From Pseudomonadota bacterium (lineage in GTDB: Bacteria; Pseudomonadota; Gammaproteobacteria; Arenicellales; Arenicellaceae): a stretch of 13,874 nt of DNA. Position 1 is the first letter of the stretch; every line of letters begins with the position of its first letter. The position numbers and the translations under genes are program-made. Positions 6,520-13,874 of this stretch are shown piece by piece. The stretch covers positions 1 through 13,874 of the forward strand of contig JABJKL010000204.1 in the NCBI GenBank assembly GCA_018660405.1, written 5' to 3'. The notes under the pieces were generated by a model. That model saw only the letters and a program-made list of their open reading frames with translations, was not told where the DNA came from and did no database searches.

Positions 6520-8004
6520 TCAGTGTGAAGCTTGTTTTAGACCCGCAAGAGACCGCTGACGTCCAACAAAGCTCTTAAGTGCGAGTTGGTAATTTTGCCG
6601 TGCAGATTCATTCTCGCCGATAGCAAGGTAAGTATCGGCAAGTAGTTCCGCGGCGGGTTGAACCGGTTGGGCGGGGCCGTACTCGGGTGGTGCTGTGGCC
6701 TCAAGTTCTGCGGCCTCTGTCATAAGGGCAATCGCCTTTTCGGTGTTACCCGCAGCTAGTTCAATTTGGCCCTCCAGTTCGAGGTGTAACAGCCGCGGCA
6801 CCATGGCCCGGCGATTGCGAACGGTGACGGGTTCCGCACCGCCGATTCCTACAAGCGCAGATAGCGCACCGGCTTGATCGTCTTTGCTAAGTGCGAGTAC
6901 ACCTTCTACGTATTGATCAGTCGCCACAAAAAATGGAGCCAGACCATCGTAATCAACAGAAACAGAGGCGAGGGCGTTGTTCCAATCCCCGGAATCGACA
7001 AGATAAGCTGCGCGCCCGGAGATAAAATTCTGTCGGTGCATCGGACCGCCGTAGCGGGATACCTGGTCCTCAATCAGCGCGACCTTTGCCGCTGCTTCTT
7101 CGGGCTTGTCCACTTGATTCAGCCCATAAATGACCCAGGTCAGGGCATGATAAGCCTGATTACCGTATTCATCTTGCGGACTGGCTTGACGCGCAACGGC
7201 TTCTTCGAAGGAGCGATTGTTCCGTTCGAGGCCAAGGTCCCACATGCCGAGGGCATAATATATGTGCGATCCCATGTGCAGCGCATGAATTGCTGACGGT
7301 GCAACCTCTGCGTAGACTCGGGCGGCTCTCAACCCCAGCGGCGCATGGGTCGGATCGTCATAGCTGTGAATGCTGTAGTGCAGTGCCCCGGGATGGCGCG
7401 GGTTGATAGCGAGAATATCCTCGGCGATCGCGCCCGAACGCATATAGAGCCTGTAGTCTCTACCACCGTGGCTGACCGTCAGCAATGACAACGCGTAAAG
7501 TGCAGCGGCATCAAGATCATCAGGGTAGGCCTCGTAGATTTGCTGCATTTCTGCGGAGTATGCGATCTCACGTTGTTCCTGACTGCCTTCGCCAAAAAGG
7601 GCTTCTATAGAGCGAAGATAGGCCTTTTCGCGTTCTGTTTCGAACTTGGCTGCACGCTCTTCCGGGGTGGCACCCAATTCCGCCAGTACTGCCCTCGAAG
7701 CATCCGTGTTGTATCGACTCCACAAAGGGTTTTCGTGAGTCAGTGCCTCACCCCAATACGTCATCGCAAAACCGGGATCGATGTCCCGAGCCGCGATAAA
7801 GCTCGCGCGCGCGTCCCCATATTCGAAGTTGTGGAGTTTCAGCAAGCCCTGAATAAACACTTCGTGTGCCTTTGGGTCACCCGAGGTAGGGAAGTCAGTA
7901 GTGCCATAAATATTAAATTCGCTGTCAACCGCCGATACTGCGCCGACCACGGCCAAATTCAGCATCAGGCCTGCAAGCAAGTTTGTTGTCATAGTTATTT
8001 TCAT
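6520..8004 (-). CDS. Exported TPR-repeat protein
   Basis: The 494-residue product has a hydrophobic signal segment (about 8-25, AVSA cleavage) and is otherwise helical, with TPR-like pairs at about 46-80, 160-200, 415-440 and 450-480. The centre has a His-rich signature typical of one TPR family: HPGALHYSIHSYDDP (204-218), APLGLRAARVYAEVAP and HALHMGSHIYYALGMW (240-255). The clustered His and Asp residues look like a possible metal site, though no enzyme activity is established that I know of. The role is probably protein interaction in the periplasm. GAGGG lies before the ATG (an alternative ATG four codons in is less well placed). It is the first gene of a likely two-gene operon with the MBL-fold protein. 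Confidence 0.85.
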   Translation of the reverse strand: MKITMTTNLLAGLMLNLAVVGAVSAVDSEFNIYGTTDFPTSGDPKAHEVFIQGLLKLHNFEYGDARASFIAARDIDPGFAMTYWGEALTHENPLWSRYNTDASRAVLAELGATPEERAAKFETEREKAYLRSIEALFGEGSQEQREIAYSAEMQQIYEAYPDDLDAAALYALSLLTVSHGGRDYRLYMRSGAIAEDILAINPRHPGALHYSIHSYDDPTHAPLGLRAARVYAEVAPSAIHALHMGSHIYYALGMWDLGLERNNRSFEEAVARQASPQDEYGNQAYHALTWVIYGLNQVDKPEEAAAKVALIEDQVSRYGGPMHRQNFISGRAAYLVDSGDWNNALASVSVDYDGLAPFFVATDQYVEGVLALSKDDQAGALSALVGIGGAEPVTVRNRRAMVPRLLHLELEGQIELAAGNTEKAIALMTEAAELEATAPPEYGPAQPVQPAAELLADTYLAIGENESARQNYQLALKSFVGRQRSLAGLKQASH

Positions 8005-8229
8005 AGTTATCCCTCTTGATTATGCGATATTGATATAAGTATGAAGCATGCATTTATTTGGGGGGCAGTATACCGTCCCTGATCCAATTGATGAATATAA
8101 AGAAAATTATAACCTGTACCTCTGAATCTCGGCAGTAAATGGTGCTGCCATGGTGCTACACTAGCCAAGGGTTACCGATATGCGTTGTTACCGAGACTGG
8201 ACTGAAAACACGCGCCGGTAAAAAACGAT
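8005..8229. other. Divergent regulatory region, TPR/MBL operon and metal-uptake cluster
   Basis: This 225-base gap separates two divergent transcription units. It holds an imperfect 11-bp tandem repeat, ATGGTGCTGCC then ATGGTGCTACA (8139-8160), and two copies of GTTACCGA 16 bp apart (8171-8178, 8187-8194). I found no convincing sigma70 pair and no full Zur or Fur palindrome. GGTTATAATTTTC (minus strand, near 8104-8114) resembles only half of a Zur site. Confidence 0.5.
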
Positions 8230-8511
8230 ATGCGATCAATGAACCGTTGCTTTTGCTCCGCTCTTTTGCTGATGCTACTGATCAGCCACGCAGCGCTGTC
8301 ATTGCACGTTACCAATTATCACTCGGCAGACCTGGCGAACTGCGAGCTATGCACGGGACAAGCGAATCCAACCTACGCCATTCCTCCATCGACGAGTGAA
8401 TTACTACCGTCTGAGACAACTTTCAAGGTAAACACCTATTACGTTGCGTCGGTTGTGACGACTGCCGCACTCTTTTCTTACTATACGCGTGCCCCGCCGA
8501 CTCTTGCCTGA
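8230..8511 (+). CDS. Small exported His/Cys protein at the head of a metal-uptake cluster
   Basis: The 93-residue product has a strong signal-peptide-like start (hydrophobic 10-24, possible cleavage near ALS). A compact cluster follows: H26, H31, then C38-x2-C41. A second hydrophobic stretch lies at 70-84. Small exported proteins with such a His...CxxC arrangement often accompany metal-transport genes, so a metal sensor, chaperone or scavenger is possible; this is inference. No clear ribosome site is seen before ATG 8230 or ATG 8239, so the start is unsure. The next gene begins 74 bases downstream on the same strand. I do not recognise a named family. Confidence 0.6.
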   Translation: MRSMNRCFCSALLLMLLISHAALSLHVTNYHSADLANCELCTGQANPTYAIPPSTSELLPSETTFKVNTYYVASVVTTAALFSYYTRAPPTLA

Positions 8512-8524
8512 TTGACTTTTTTAT

Positions 8525-8562
8525 CGCCGTTTGTCTTACAACAACAATCGGCGGAACTTTTT
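8525..8562 (+). terminator. Weak hairpin with T-run before the beta-barrel gene
   Basis: CGCCG (8525-8529) pairs with CGGCG (8549-8553), with possible TGT/ACA pairs inside and TTTTT at 8558-8562. It could be a weak terminator or attenuator between the small protein gene and the barrel gene. The stem is short. Confidence 0.35.
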
Positions 8563-8585
8563 CAGATTAGGTAGGAGGTGGTGTA

Positions 8586-9917
8586 ATGAGTGTCAGTTTA
8601 CGCGGTTGCATACTATGTATGCTCACGACTATTTTCACAGACAATGCGCTAGCGCAAAACACGGATATTGAAGCTTTGCGCGTCGAGGTTGCTGAACTTC
8701 GTCAAGACTATGAGTCTCGCATTGCAGAGCTTGAACAGAGGCTGGAAATGGCAGAGCGCAGCTCGTCGGCTGCACTGGGTGCCGCGCCGGCGCCAGGCGG
8801 ACGCAACACAAGTGCAAATTCAGCATTCAATCCGGCGATTGGCATTATCTTTCAAGGACAGGCGTGGAATTACGACAACGATCCAAAAAATCATATTGTT
8901 CAAGGTTTCCCGTTTGGCGGAGAGGCCGGACCGTTTGATGAGGGTTTAGCCACTGGCGAGGCAGAGATTAATATCAGTGCCAATGTCGACGACAAGTTTA
9001 CTGCCTGGTTAACGGTACCCGTGGTTATCGAAGATGGTGAGGCGGGTGTCGAAATCGAGGAAGCGTGGATCGAGACGACGGCTTTGCCTGGGGGTTTTTC
9101 TTCGCGATTCGGGCGTTTTTTCTCCGGAATTGCTTATCTTAACAACAAACACGCGCATTCCTGGGATTTTGCGGACCAGCCCTTGCCTTATCAGGCGTTT
9201 CTCGGCGACCAGTATCTCGATGACGGTGTGCAGCTGCGCTGGATAGCGCCGACAGATCTGTATATTGAACTGGGCGCAGAGGTGTTTCGCGGAAGTCGAT
9301 TCCCCGCAGCTGGCGCCGAGCGATCAGGTTACGGCAGCAACAGTTTGTTCGCTAATATTGGTGGCGACTTCGCACGGGATCATAGCTGGCTTGCAGGCAT
9401 TTCGCATCTAAAGGCACGTTCGTTCGAACGACCCTCGGGTGCCAATGATGCGCCAATTTTGTTTTCTGGTAACACAGATACCACCATTGCCCAATTTGTT
9501 TGGAAATGGGCGCCCAATGGTAATTGGAAGCAGCGCAATCTGGTTTTTCAAACAGGATTGTTTTGGAACACTGATCAAGGCGAATACACTTTACCCGGTG
9601 GCCCAGTTCTCACTACTGACAACGATCAACGTGGCTGGTATGCGCAGACCGTTTATCAACCATTTCCCAGGTGGCGGGTTGGTGCGCGGGTTGACGGTTT
9701 GTCGAAAGATAGTATCGGCAACGGGTTTTCGGATAGTGTGCTTGCCGCGCCGGCTGATGATCTCAGGCGTTATAGCCTGATGGCCGATTGGTCGAACAGC
9801 GAGTTTAGCCGCCTGCGTTTTCAATACACCCGTGACGAGGCGGGCCCTGGTAACGACAATCAATGGGGACTGCAATACATCTTTAGTATTGGTGCCCATG
9901 GCGCTCACAGTTTCTAG
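8586..9917 (+). CDS. Outer-membrane beta-barrel protein of a metal-uptake operon
   Basis: The 443-residue product has a signal peptide (cleavage ALA/QN near 23), a predicted coiled coil with heptad-like Leu/Glu spacing (about 26-58), a Pro/Ala/Gly linker (60-80), then alternating hydrophobic-polar strands to a terminal Phe, the usual outer-membrane barrel ending. The N-terminal coiled coil recalls trimeric porins such as the OprP/OprO type, but no plug domain or TonB box is seen. Its place immediately before a metal-binding protein and permease (13-base gap) suggests it brings a metal, probably zinc, or a metal chelate across the outer membrane; that is inference. AGGAGG sits seven bases before the ATG, so strong translation is expected. 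Confidence 0.85.
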   Translation: MSVSLRGCILCMLTTIFTDNALAQNTDIEALRVEVAELRQDYESRIAELEQRLEMAERSSSAALGAAPAPGGRNTSANSAFNPAIGIIFQGQAWNYDNDPKNHIVQGFPFGGEAGPFDEGLATGEAEINISANVDDKFTAWLTVPVVIEDGEAGVEIEEAWIETTALPGGFSSRFGRFFSGIAYLNNKHAHSWDFADQPLPYQAFLGDQYLDDGVQLRWIAPTDLYIELGAEVFRGSRFPAAGAERSGYGSNSLFANIGGDFARDHSWLAGISHLKARSFERPSGANDAPILFSGNTDTTIAQFVWKWAPNGNWKQRNLVFQTGLFWNTDQGEYTLPGGPVLTTDNDQRGWYAQTVYQPFPRWRVGARVDGLSKDSIGNGFSDSVLAAPADDLRRYSLMADWSNSEFSRLRFQYTRDEAGPGNDNQWGLQYIFSIGAHGAHSF

Positions 9918-9930
9918 CTGCGGAGGAATT

Positions 9931-10833
9931 ATGCTAAGTAGAAAAATAGTAACTCTGAGTTTGATATTGTTGTTGCCCATGCCAGCGCAGGCTGAACTTG
10001 ATATTTTTGCCTGTGAACCCGAGTGGGCTGCGTTAGCCGTCGAGATTGGGCAGGATCATGTAACGACTTATAGTGCAACAACTGCCCTGCAGGATCCGCA
10101 TTACATTCAGGCACGCCCCAGCTTGATCGCGAAAGTGCGCAACGCCGATATCGTCATTTGCAGTGGTGCACAATTGGAGATTGGTTGGCTGCCGGTGTTA
10201 TTGCAAAAAGCCAATAATCGAAGCGTGATGCCCGGAAGCTCAGGTTATTTCGAAGCCAGCAGTTTCGTCGAGCGTCGCGATGCCACAGCTAACGTTGATC
10301 GGGTACAGGGCGACATTCATCCTTTGGGTAACCCCCATGTACAGACAGACCCCCATAATATTACGCTGATCGCGGCAGTACTGGCTCGACGCATGGCAGA
10401 GTTAGATACTGCCAATGCGCAAGCCTACCAGATCGGCCTTGACGATTTTTCCGTTCGTTGGGATGAAGCGATCATAAATTGGGAAGCAAAATCGGCCCCA
10501 TTAAAGGGTAAGCGTATAATCACGCATCACAAATCCTGGGTGTATCTGGAACGGTGGTTAGAGCTGGTTGAAGTTGCCAATCTTGAAGCAATACCAGGTT
10601 TGCCGCCGGCGGCGGGCCATCTCAGTGGGCTAGTATCCAGATTCGAAAATCAGGGGGCAGATTTCATTGTTCGTTCACCGTATCAGAGTGCGCGCGCCTC
10701 GAACTGGTTGTCAGAACGCACTGGAATTTCTGCACTTGAATTACCCCTAACGGTCGGTGGGACAGACGAAGCGACGGATCTGTTCAGTTTGTTCGATCAC
10801 ATCATCGATCGTCTATTGGAAGCTTCACAATGA
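9931..10833 (+). CDS. Periplasmic zinc/manganese-binding protein of an ABC transporter (ZnuA/TroA type)
   Basis: The 300-residue product is a cluster A-I metal-binding protein that captures Zn(II) or Mn(II) in the periplasm for an ABC importer. The signal peptide ends at AQA/E (21). Likely ligands are H57 (DPHYIQARPS), H136 or H142 (NPHVQTDPH), H200 (ITHHKSW) and an acidic residue near the end (D279, E280 or D283). The long His-rich loop of many ZnuA proteins is missing. A start at 9931 is chosen because GGAGG lies just before it and the signal peptide begins there; a longer reading from 9832 would overlap the barrel gene. The stop overlaps the permease start by 4 bp (ATGA). Confidence 0.9.
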   Translation: MLSRKIVTLSLILLLPMPAQAELDIFACEPEWAALAVEIGQDHVTTYSATTALQDPHYIQARPSLIAKVRNADIVICSGAQLEIGWLPVLLQKANNRSVMPGSSGYFEASSFVERRDATANVDRVQGDIHPLGNPHVQTDPHNITLIAAVLARRMAELDTANAQAYQIGLDDFSVRWDEAIINWEAKSAPLKGKRIITHHKSWVYLERWLELVEVANLEAIPGLPPAAGHLSGLVSRFENQGADFIVRSPYQSARASNWLSERTGISALELPLTVGGTDEATDLFSLFDHIIDRLLEASQ

Positions 10834-11594
10834 GTTGGGAGCTGTTTGACTGGACGATCATTGGTCCGGCGTTTTTCGCGGGGTTAATTATTTTAAGTAC
10901 ACATGTGCCGCTCGGCCACCAGGTTCTGAAACGCGGCATTATCTTTATTGATCTTGCCATCGCACAGGTTGCCGGGCTTGGCGTTATTGCGGCCGACGTT
11001 ATGGGTTGGGAGCACAGTGGTTATAAAGTGCAGATTGCCGCTGTCAGTGCAGCGCTAATCGTGGCTTTTGCACTCAATTGGACAGAAAAACGCTGGCCAA
11101 AGCAGCAAGAAGCGCTGATTGGCATTCTATTTATTCTCGCGGCAACCGGTGGAATTTTACTATTGGCAGGGAATCCGCATGGTGGAGAGCACTTGCGAGA
11201 GTTATTGGTTGGGCAAATCTTGTGGTCAACCTGGCCATCTTTAATACCCATCGCTGGACTTTATGCCGGGTTGTTGTTCGTTTGGTTTGCGTTCCGTGAT
11301 CGTTTTGGGCCGTTGGGATTCTATGTGATATTTGCTATCGCGATAACGGCGTCGGTACAGATCGTTGGCATTTATTTGGTCTTTGCCAGCCTGGTTATTC
11401 CAGCGTTGGCAACATCACATTTTCAAAGCCGTAATCGACTGTTAATCGGCTATTTGATCGGTGCCGTATCCTATTTTACAGGTATTGCCTTATCAGCAAT
11501 CTTTGACCTTCCGACCGGTGCGATCATTGTCTGGACCATGGCGGGCGTCGCGTTAATTGTTGGATTTACTCTGCAAGACAAACGCATCACCTGA
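10830..11594 (+). CDS. Metal ABC transporter permease (ZnuB type)
   Basis: The 254-residue product is a hydrophobic inner-membrane permease of the zinc/manganese family, with about seven or eight membrane segments. Family blocks are seen at 35-51 (RGIIFIDLAIAQVAGLG) and 179-195 (VGIYLVFASLVIPALAT). It forms the channel through which metal handed over by the preceding binding protein enters the cytoplasm. Translation is probably coupled through the ATGA overlap. The cluster stops here: a convergent gene ends 24 bases downstream, so the ATP-binding subunit must be encoded elsewhere or shared. No clear terminator is seen; the TTCTGCAGAA palindrome at the gene end has no loop. Confidence 0.92.
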   Translation: MSWELFDWTIIGPAFFAGLIILSTHVPLGHQVLKRGIIFIDLAIAQVAGLGVIAADVMGWEHSGYKVQIAAVSAALIVAFALNWTEKRWPKQQEALIGILFILAATGGILLLAGNPHGGEHLRELLVGQILWSTWPSLIPIAGLYAGLLFVWFAFRDRFGPLGFYVIFAIAITASVQIVGIYLVFASLVIPALATSHFQSRNRLLIGYLIGAVSYFTGIALSAIFDLPTGAIIVWTMAGVALIVGFTLQDKRIT

Positions 11595-11618
11595 CTTCTG
11601 CAGAAACCCGAAGCTTTA

Positions 11619-13103
11619 TCAGCCTTTTTTTCTAATACGAACCCAGGCGCCAACTACTGAGGTTATAGAAAATGCTAACCCCAAACCACAAAGTGAGATC
11701 ACAACGATGTCCCAGAAGGGTCGATTGTTAATCAACACTGAAAAATCCAAACTGTGCAGTCCACTATATATCCATCGTTGAACACGATTCCTGGACGTTA
11801 CTCGTCCGATAACCTGGCCAGTCGCTATATCAATATGAAACCAGGTAGACGCCGGGTCAGCAAATTTAACCCGTAAGACTGGTAGCGGACGAAACTGATC
11901 ATGATGTGAATAATAGTAAGCATCGTATTCGTTCAGACGTTGCCGCACCAGAATTTCACTTGTGGGGATTAACTGGGCCACATTATTTTTTATCTGCTGT
12001 TCCAGGCCAAGAGCACGGGTCATGGATGACGTTGTACGCACATCATCTTGAGAATCGTGCATTGCAATATACGATTCGCCGCCCAACCGATGCCATGTAA
12101 TTTGCTTGGTCTGCTGGTTTGCTTTTTGTTCAAGCAACCGCCGAATTTCATTTGCCGTTGAAAATACTGCTGCTGAGCGAGACGAATCTTGGGGTGTTTG
12201 ATAGCGATTAATTTGCTGGGTAAAACTGGTGCCAGAGTCAAATATGCCCCAGGGGCCCATAGACATGAGACCGCTGAACATAAAAGTAGTTAGAAAGATG
12301 AGGCTCACTAGCCCAAGGATATGATGATATTTGGCGATTCCTCGATACGGCGTGATGTTTTTTCCTCGATAAGGATGCCGAAGCCGAAGCCGAGTCAATC
12401 CAATCACCGCGCCGGTAAACACAGACACTAATCCAATCAATGACAGGACGATAATCGTATTCACCCAAACGCCTGAGTACTTTCGTAGTTGAAGCGGATA
12501 GATCCAGTGTAAGTTGGAGCCCAGCCAATTCCACACACGCTCTTTTCTGGTGGTATCAAGTACCACCTGACCGGTGCGTGATGAAACATAAAGATGAGTA
12601 TCTGCGGTGTCGCCGATTGCAATTAAATGTAGCGGCCGGTGGGCGCTTAAACTACTTGATATCGTCCACTGGTCCATCTCAAGGGTTTGCTGAAAGTGGA
12701 CAGCAATCGGCTCATTAGTGTGTTGATTACGATAAAATATGCGTGCGGACTCGACTGCATGCTGAGGTGAGATTTCTGCTACCCATTCGCCGGAATCTGC
12801 ATACATGGCTCGCCATGAAAATCCATATTGATTTAGCAAGTAGACTGGGCGAGAGGCAATATTTGTTAGAACCAAGGAATTGGTTGTTGGCCCCGCTTGC
12901 GTAATTTCATTCAAGCCCTCTGGAGAAATGGTGACGAGCGCGGGGTTGATTTCACTCCTGCCAGCATACTGTTCCTCAACAGTGAGTTCGGGATACCCGA
13001 CATACATCATTACCACGCCACTGAAAAACCACATGGCAAACAACAGACACATAAATATCCCCACCCACCGATGGGTGAGATACAGTGTGGTTTTCAATTT
13101 CAT
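11619..13103 (-). CDS. PepSY-domain inner-membrane protein, likely metal-chelate reductase
   Basis: The 494-residue product fits the PepSY-associated TM family. Four membrane segments are visible: about 14-35, 212-236, 262-283 and 463-486. Periplasmic PepSY-like parts lie between (about 40-190 and 285-440). His residues sit at segment edges: H11 (THRWVG), H199 (NLHWIY), H260/H261 (YHHILGL) and H450 (GLHSLDF), an arrangement seen in FoxB/PiuB-type ferrisiderophore reductases that may bind haem. The likely job is periplasmic reduction and release of iron from a siderophore brought in by the receptor encoded just upstream (110 bases away, same strand). A copper or other metal role cannot be excluded. 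No good ribosome site precedes ATG 13103. Confidence 0.88.
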   Translation of the reverse strand: MKLKTTLYLTHRWVGIFMCLLFAMWFFSGVVMMYVGYPELTVEEQYAGRSEINPALVTISPEGLNEITQAGPTTNSLVLTNIASRPVYLLNQYGFSWRAMYADSGEWVAEISPQHAVESARIFYRNQHTNEPIAVHFQQTLEMDQWTISSSLSAHRPLHLIAIGDTADTHLYVSSRTGQVVLDTTRKERVWNWLGSNLHWIYPLQLRKYSGVWVNTIIVLSLIGLVSVFTGAVIGLTRLRLRHPYRGKNITPYRGIAKYHHILGLVSLIFLTTFMFSGLMSMGPWGIFDSGTSFTQQINRYQTPQDSSRSAAVFSTANEIRRLLEQKANQQTKQITWHRLGGESYIAMHDSQDDVRTTSSMTRALGLEQQIKNNVAQLIPTSEILVRQRLNEYDAYYYSHHDQFRPLPVLRVKFADPASTWFHIDIATGQVIGRVTSRNRVQRWIYSGLHSLDFSVLINNRPFWDIVVISLCGLGLAFSITSVVGAWVRIRKKG

Positions 13104-13144
13104 TAAGTATTATTGATCAATCAGTATTCAAGTCGAACATCGCG

Positions 13145-13169
13145 TGTCACCCGCCTAGTGAGGGTGACA
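13145..13169. repeat. Hairpin between receptor and PepSY genes
   Basis: TGTCACCC (13145-13152) pairs perfectly with GGGTGACA (13162-13169) around a 9-base loop. There is no T-run on either side, so it is more likely an mRNA stabiliser, processing site or short repeat than a terminator. Its left arm and loop, GTCACCCGCCTAGT, nearly match 2112-2124. Confidence 0.55.
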
Positions 13170-13213
13170 GTGTGGGTAACAGCCACAATACTTTGCTCGA
13201 AGCGTTGACTCAA

Positions 13214-13874
13214 TCAGAAATTGTAGTCTGCTGTAATACCAAACGTGCGTCGTTTACCCACCAGCCAGGTTGATGAATAATAGGGAGAAGATGCGTAGAG
13301 TTCGTCAAACAGATTATCGGCACGCACTGTCAAAGAGAGTTTGTCACTAATGCTCCAGCGCGCAGATGCATCCACGACCGTGTAGGACGGGATAGGAATG
13401 CTCGGATGGAAGCGTTCACCAACATAGCGAGCATCGGCGATCACCTGAAGATTACTCAATGCAGACCACGCGATTCCAAGATTACCAGTTTCCTCAGGTA
13501 CGTAATTTGGCGTGTCGCCGGTATCTGTTTCAGCGTTTAGCAAGCTGGCATTTCCGTATATTTGTATATTGGGATTTACCTCGAAGCTAAATCCCAGTTC
13601 CACGCCTTGCGAGGTTTGTTCGGGGATAGTGGTAAAGTCAGCAGGGTCGGGCGAATCGGGATCATCTTCGATCAGGTTATTCTTAACAATATCGAAGAGC
13701 GCCAGGTTCCAGTGCAATCGGCCATCCAGCAACTGTTGTTTAATCCCCAGTTCGATCTGCTCACTCTTGATAAAATCTGATTCGCGATTTGAGGCACTCG
13801 CGGTGACGATGCTGTTGCTTGGGTGTGTTGCGCCGGTGGAATATTGTGCGTAGATCGCGGTATTTTCGTTAAAG
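13214..13874 (-). CDS. TonB-dependent outer-membrane receptor, C-terminal part
   Basis: About 219 C-terminal residues are visible; the reading frame stays open to the window edge (first full codon 13873-13871), so the plug domain and TonB box are outside. The visible part is pure beta-barrel: NTAIYAQYSTG and EQIELGIKQQLLDGRLHWNLALFDI-type strands, then YTVVDASARW, a DNLFDELY turn and a final GKRRTFGITADYNF with terminal Phe. These are standard C-terminal landmarks of siderophore-type receptors. It is upstream of, and probably cotranscribed with, the PepSY gene, suggesting ferric-siderophore uptake; the actual ligand cannot be told. Confidence 0.93.
   Translation of the reverse strand, partial: FNENTAIYAQYSTGATHPSNSIVTASASNRESDFIKSEQIELGIKQQLLDGRLHWNLALFDIVKNNLIEDDPDSPDPADFTTIPEQTSQGVELGFSFEVNPNIQIYGNASLLNAETDTGDTPNYVPEETGNLGIAWSALSNLQVIADARYVGERFHPSIPIPSYTVVDASARWSISDKLSLTVRADNLFDELYASSPYYSSTWLVGKRRTFGITADYNF

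Noticed and set aside
6874..7296. 140-residue plus-strand open frame inside the TPR gene
   Set aside because: It lies antisense to a strong coding gene, with no domain and no ribosome site; it is a shadow of that gene.
7540..8019. 159-residue plus-strand open frame
   Set aside because: It lies antisense to the N-terminal half of the TPR gene; its composition reads as a complement artefact.
8097..8125. Zur box before the metal cluster
   Set aside because: Only one half of the palindrome resembles the consensus (GTTATAAT); the other half does not, so no call is made.
8139..8399. 86-residue plus-strand open frame overlapping the small exported protein gene
   Set aside because: It has no signal, domain or ribosome site, whereas the frame from 8230 gives a clear signal peptide and CxxC cluster.
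9832..9930. N-terminal extension of the metal-binding protein
   Set aside because: It would overlap the barrel gene by 86 bases and place the signal peptide internally; the ribosome site GGAGG sits just before 9931.
1..13874. CRISPR array, insertion sequence or integrase
   Set aside because: No regularly spaced repeats, transposase or recombinase motifs were found on either strand.

Overview
The window looks like the chromosome of a marine-type gammaproteobacterium. The evidence is a Pseudomonas-style NrdB with a long N-terminal extension and an NrdR-box pair, queC close to a tRNA-Lys(UUU) gene with encoded CCA (in Pseudomonas aeruginosa queC is followed directly by tRNA-Lys), and Gram-negative envelope genes (TonB-dependent receptor, outer-membrane beta-barrel, PepSY membrane protein). 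The order or genus cannot be fixed from this window. No CRISPR array, transposase, integrase or rRNA was seen.

Left part (1-2850). The 3' end of queC overlaps by 4 bp a single-polypeptide ABC protein that joins an MlaF-like ATPase to an MlaE-like permease. A tRNA-Lys gene follows, with its own strong promoter and a 17-bp-stem hairpin. Convergent to it lies a small secreted Cys/His/Asp-rich protein with a clear terminator.

Middle (3037-8004). nrdB (minus strand) is preceded by two NrdR boxes 31 bp apart and has no nrdA beside it. Divergent from it is a phytanoyl-CoA-dioxygenase-like Fe(II)/2-oxoglutarate enzyme, bracketed by a 13-bp direct repeat. Convergent to that is a two-gene minus-strand operon: a secreted TPR protein, then a secreted metallo-beta-lactamase-fold protein with two canonical EF-hand loops inserted in the fold.

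Right part (8230-13874). A plus-strand cluster encodes a small exported His/Cys protein, an outer-membrane beta-barrel with a coiled-coil N-terminus, a ZnuA/TroA-type metal-binding protein and a ZnuB-type permease. It reads as one metal-uptake pathway from outer membrane to cytoplasm, but no ATPase gene is present in the window. Convergent to it, a partial TonB-dependent receptor and a four-helix PepSY protein form what looks like an iron-siderophore (or other metal-chelate) uptake and reduction pair. The right third is therefore largely about metal acquisition.

All gaps between genes are under 300 bases. The longest, 8005-8229, holds the divergent regulatory region of the TPR/MBL operon and the metal cluster, with two short direct repeats and no convincing known operator.
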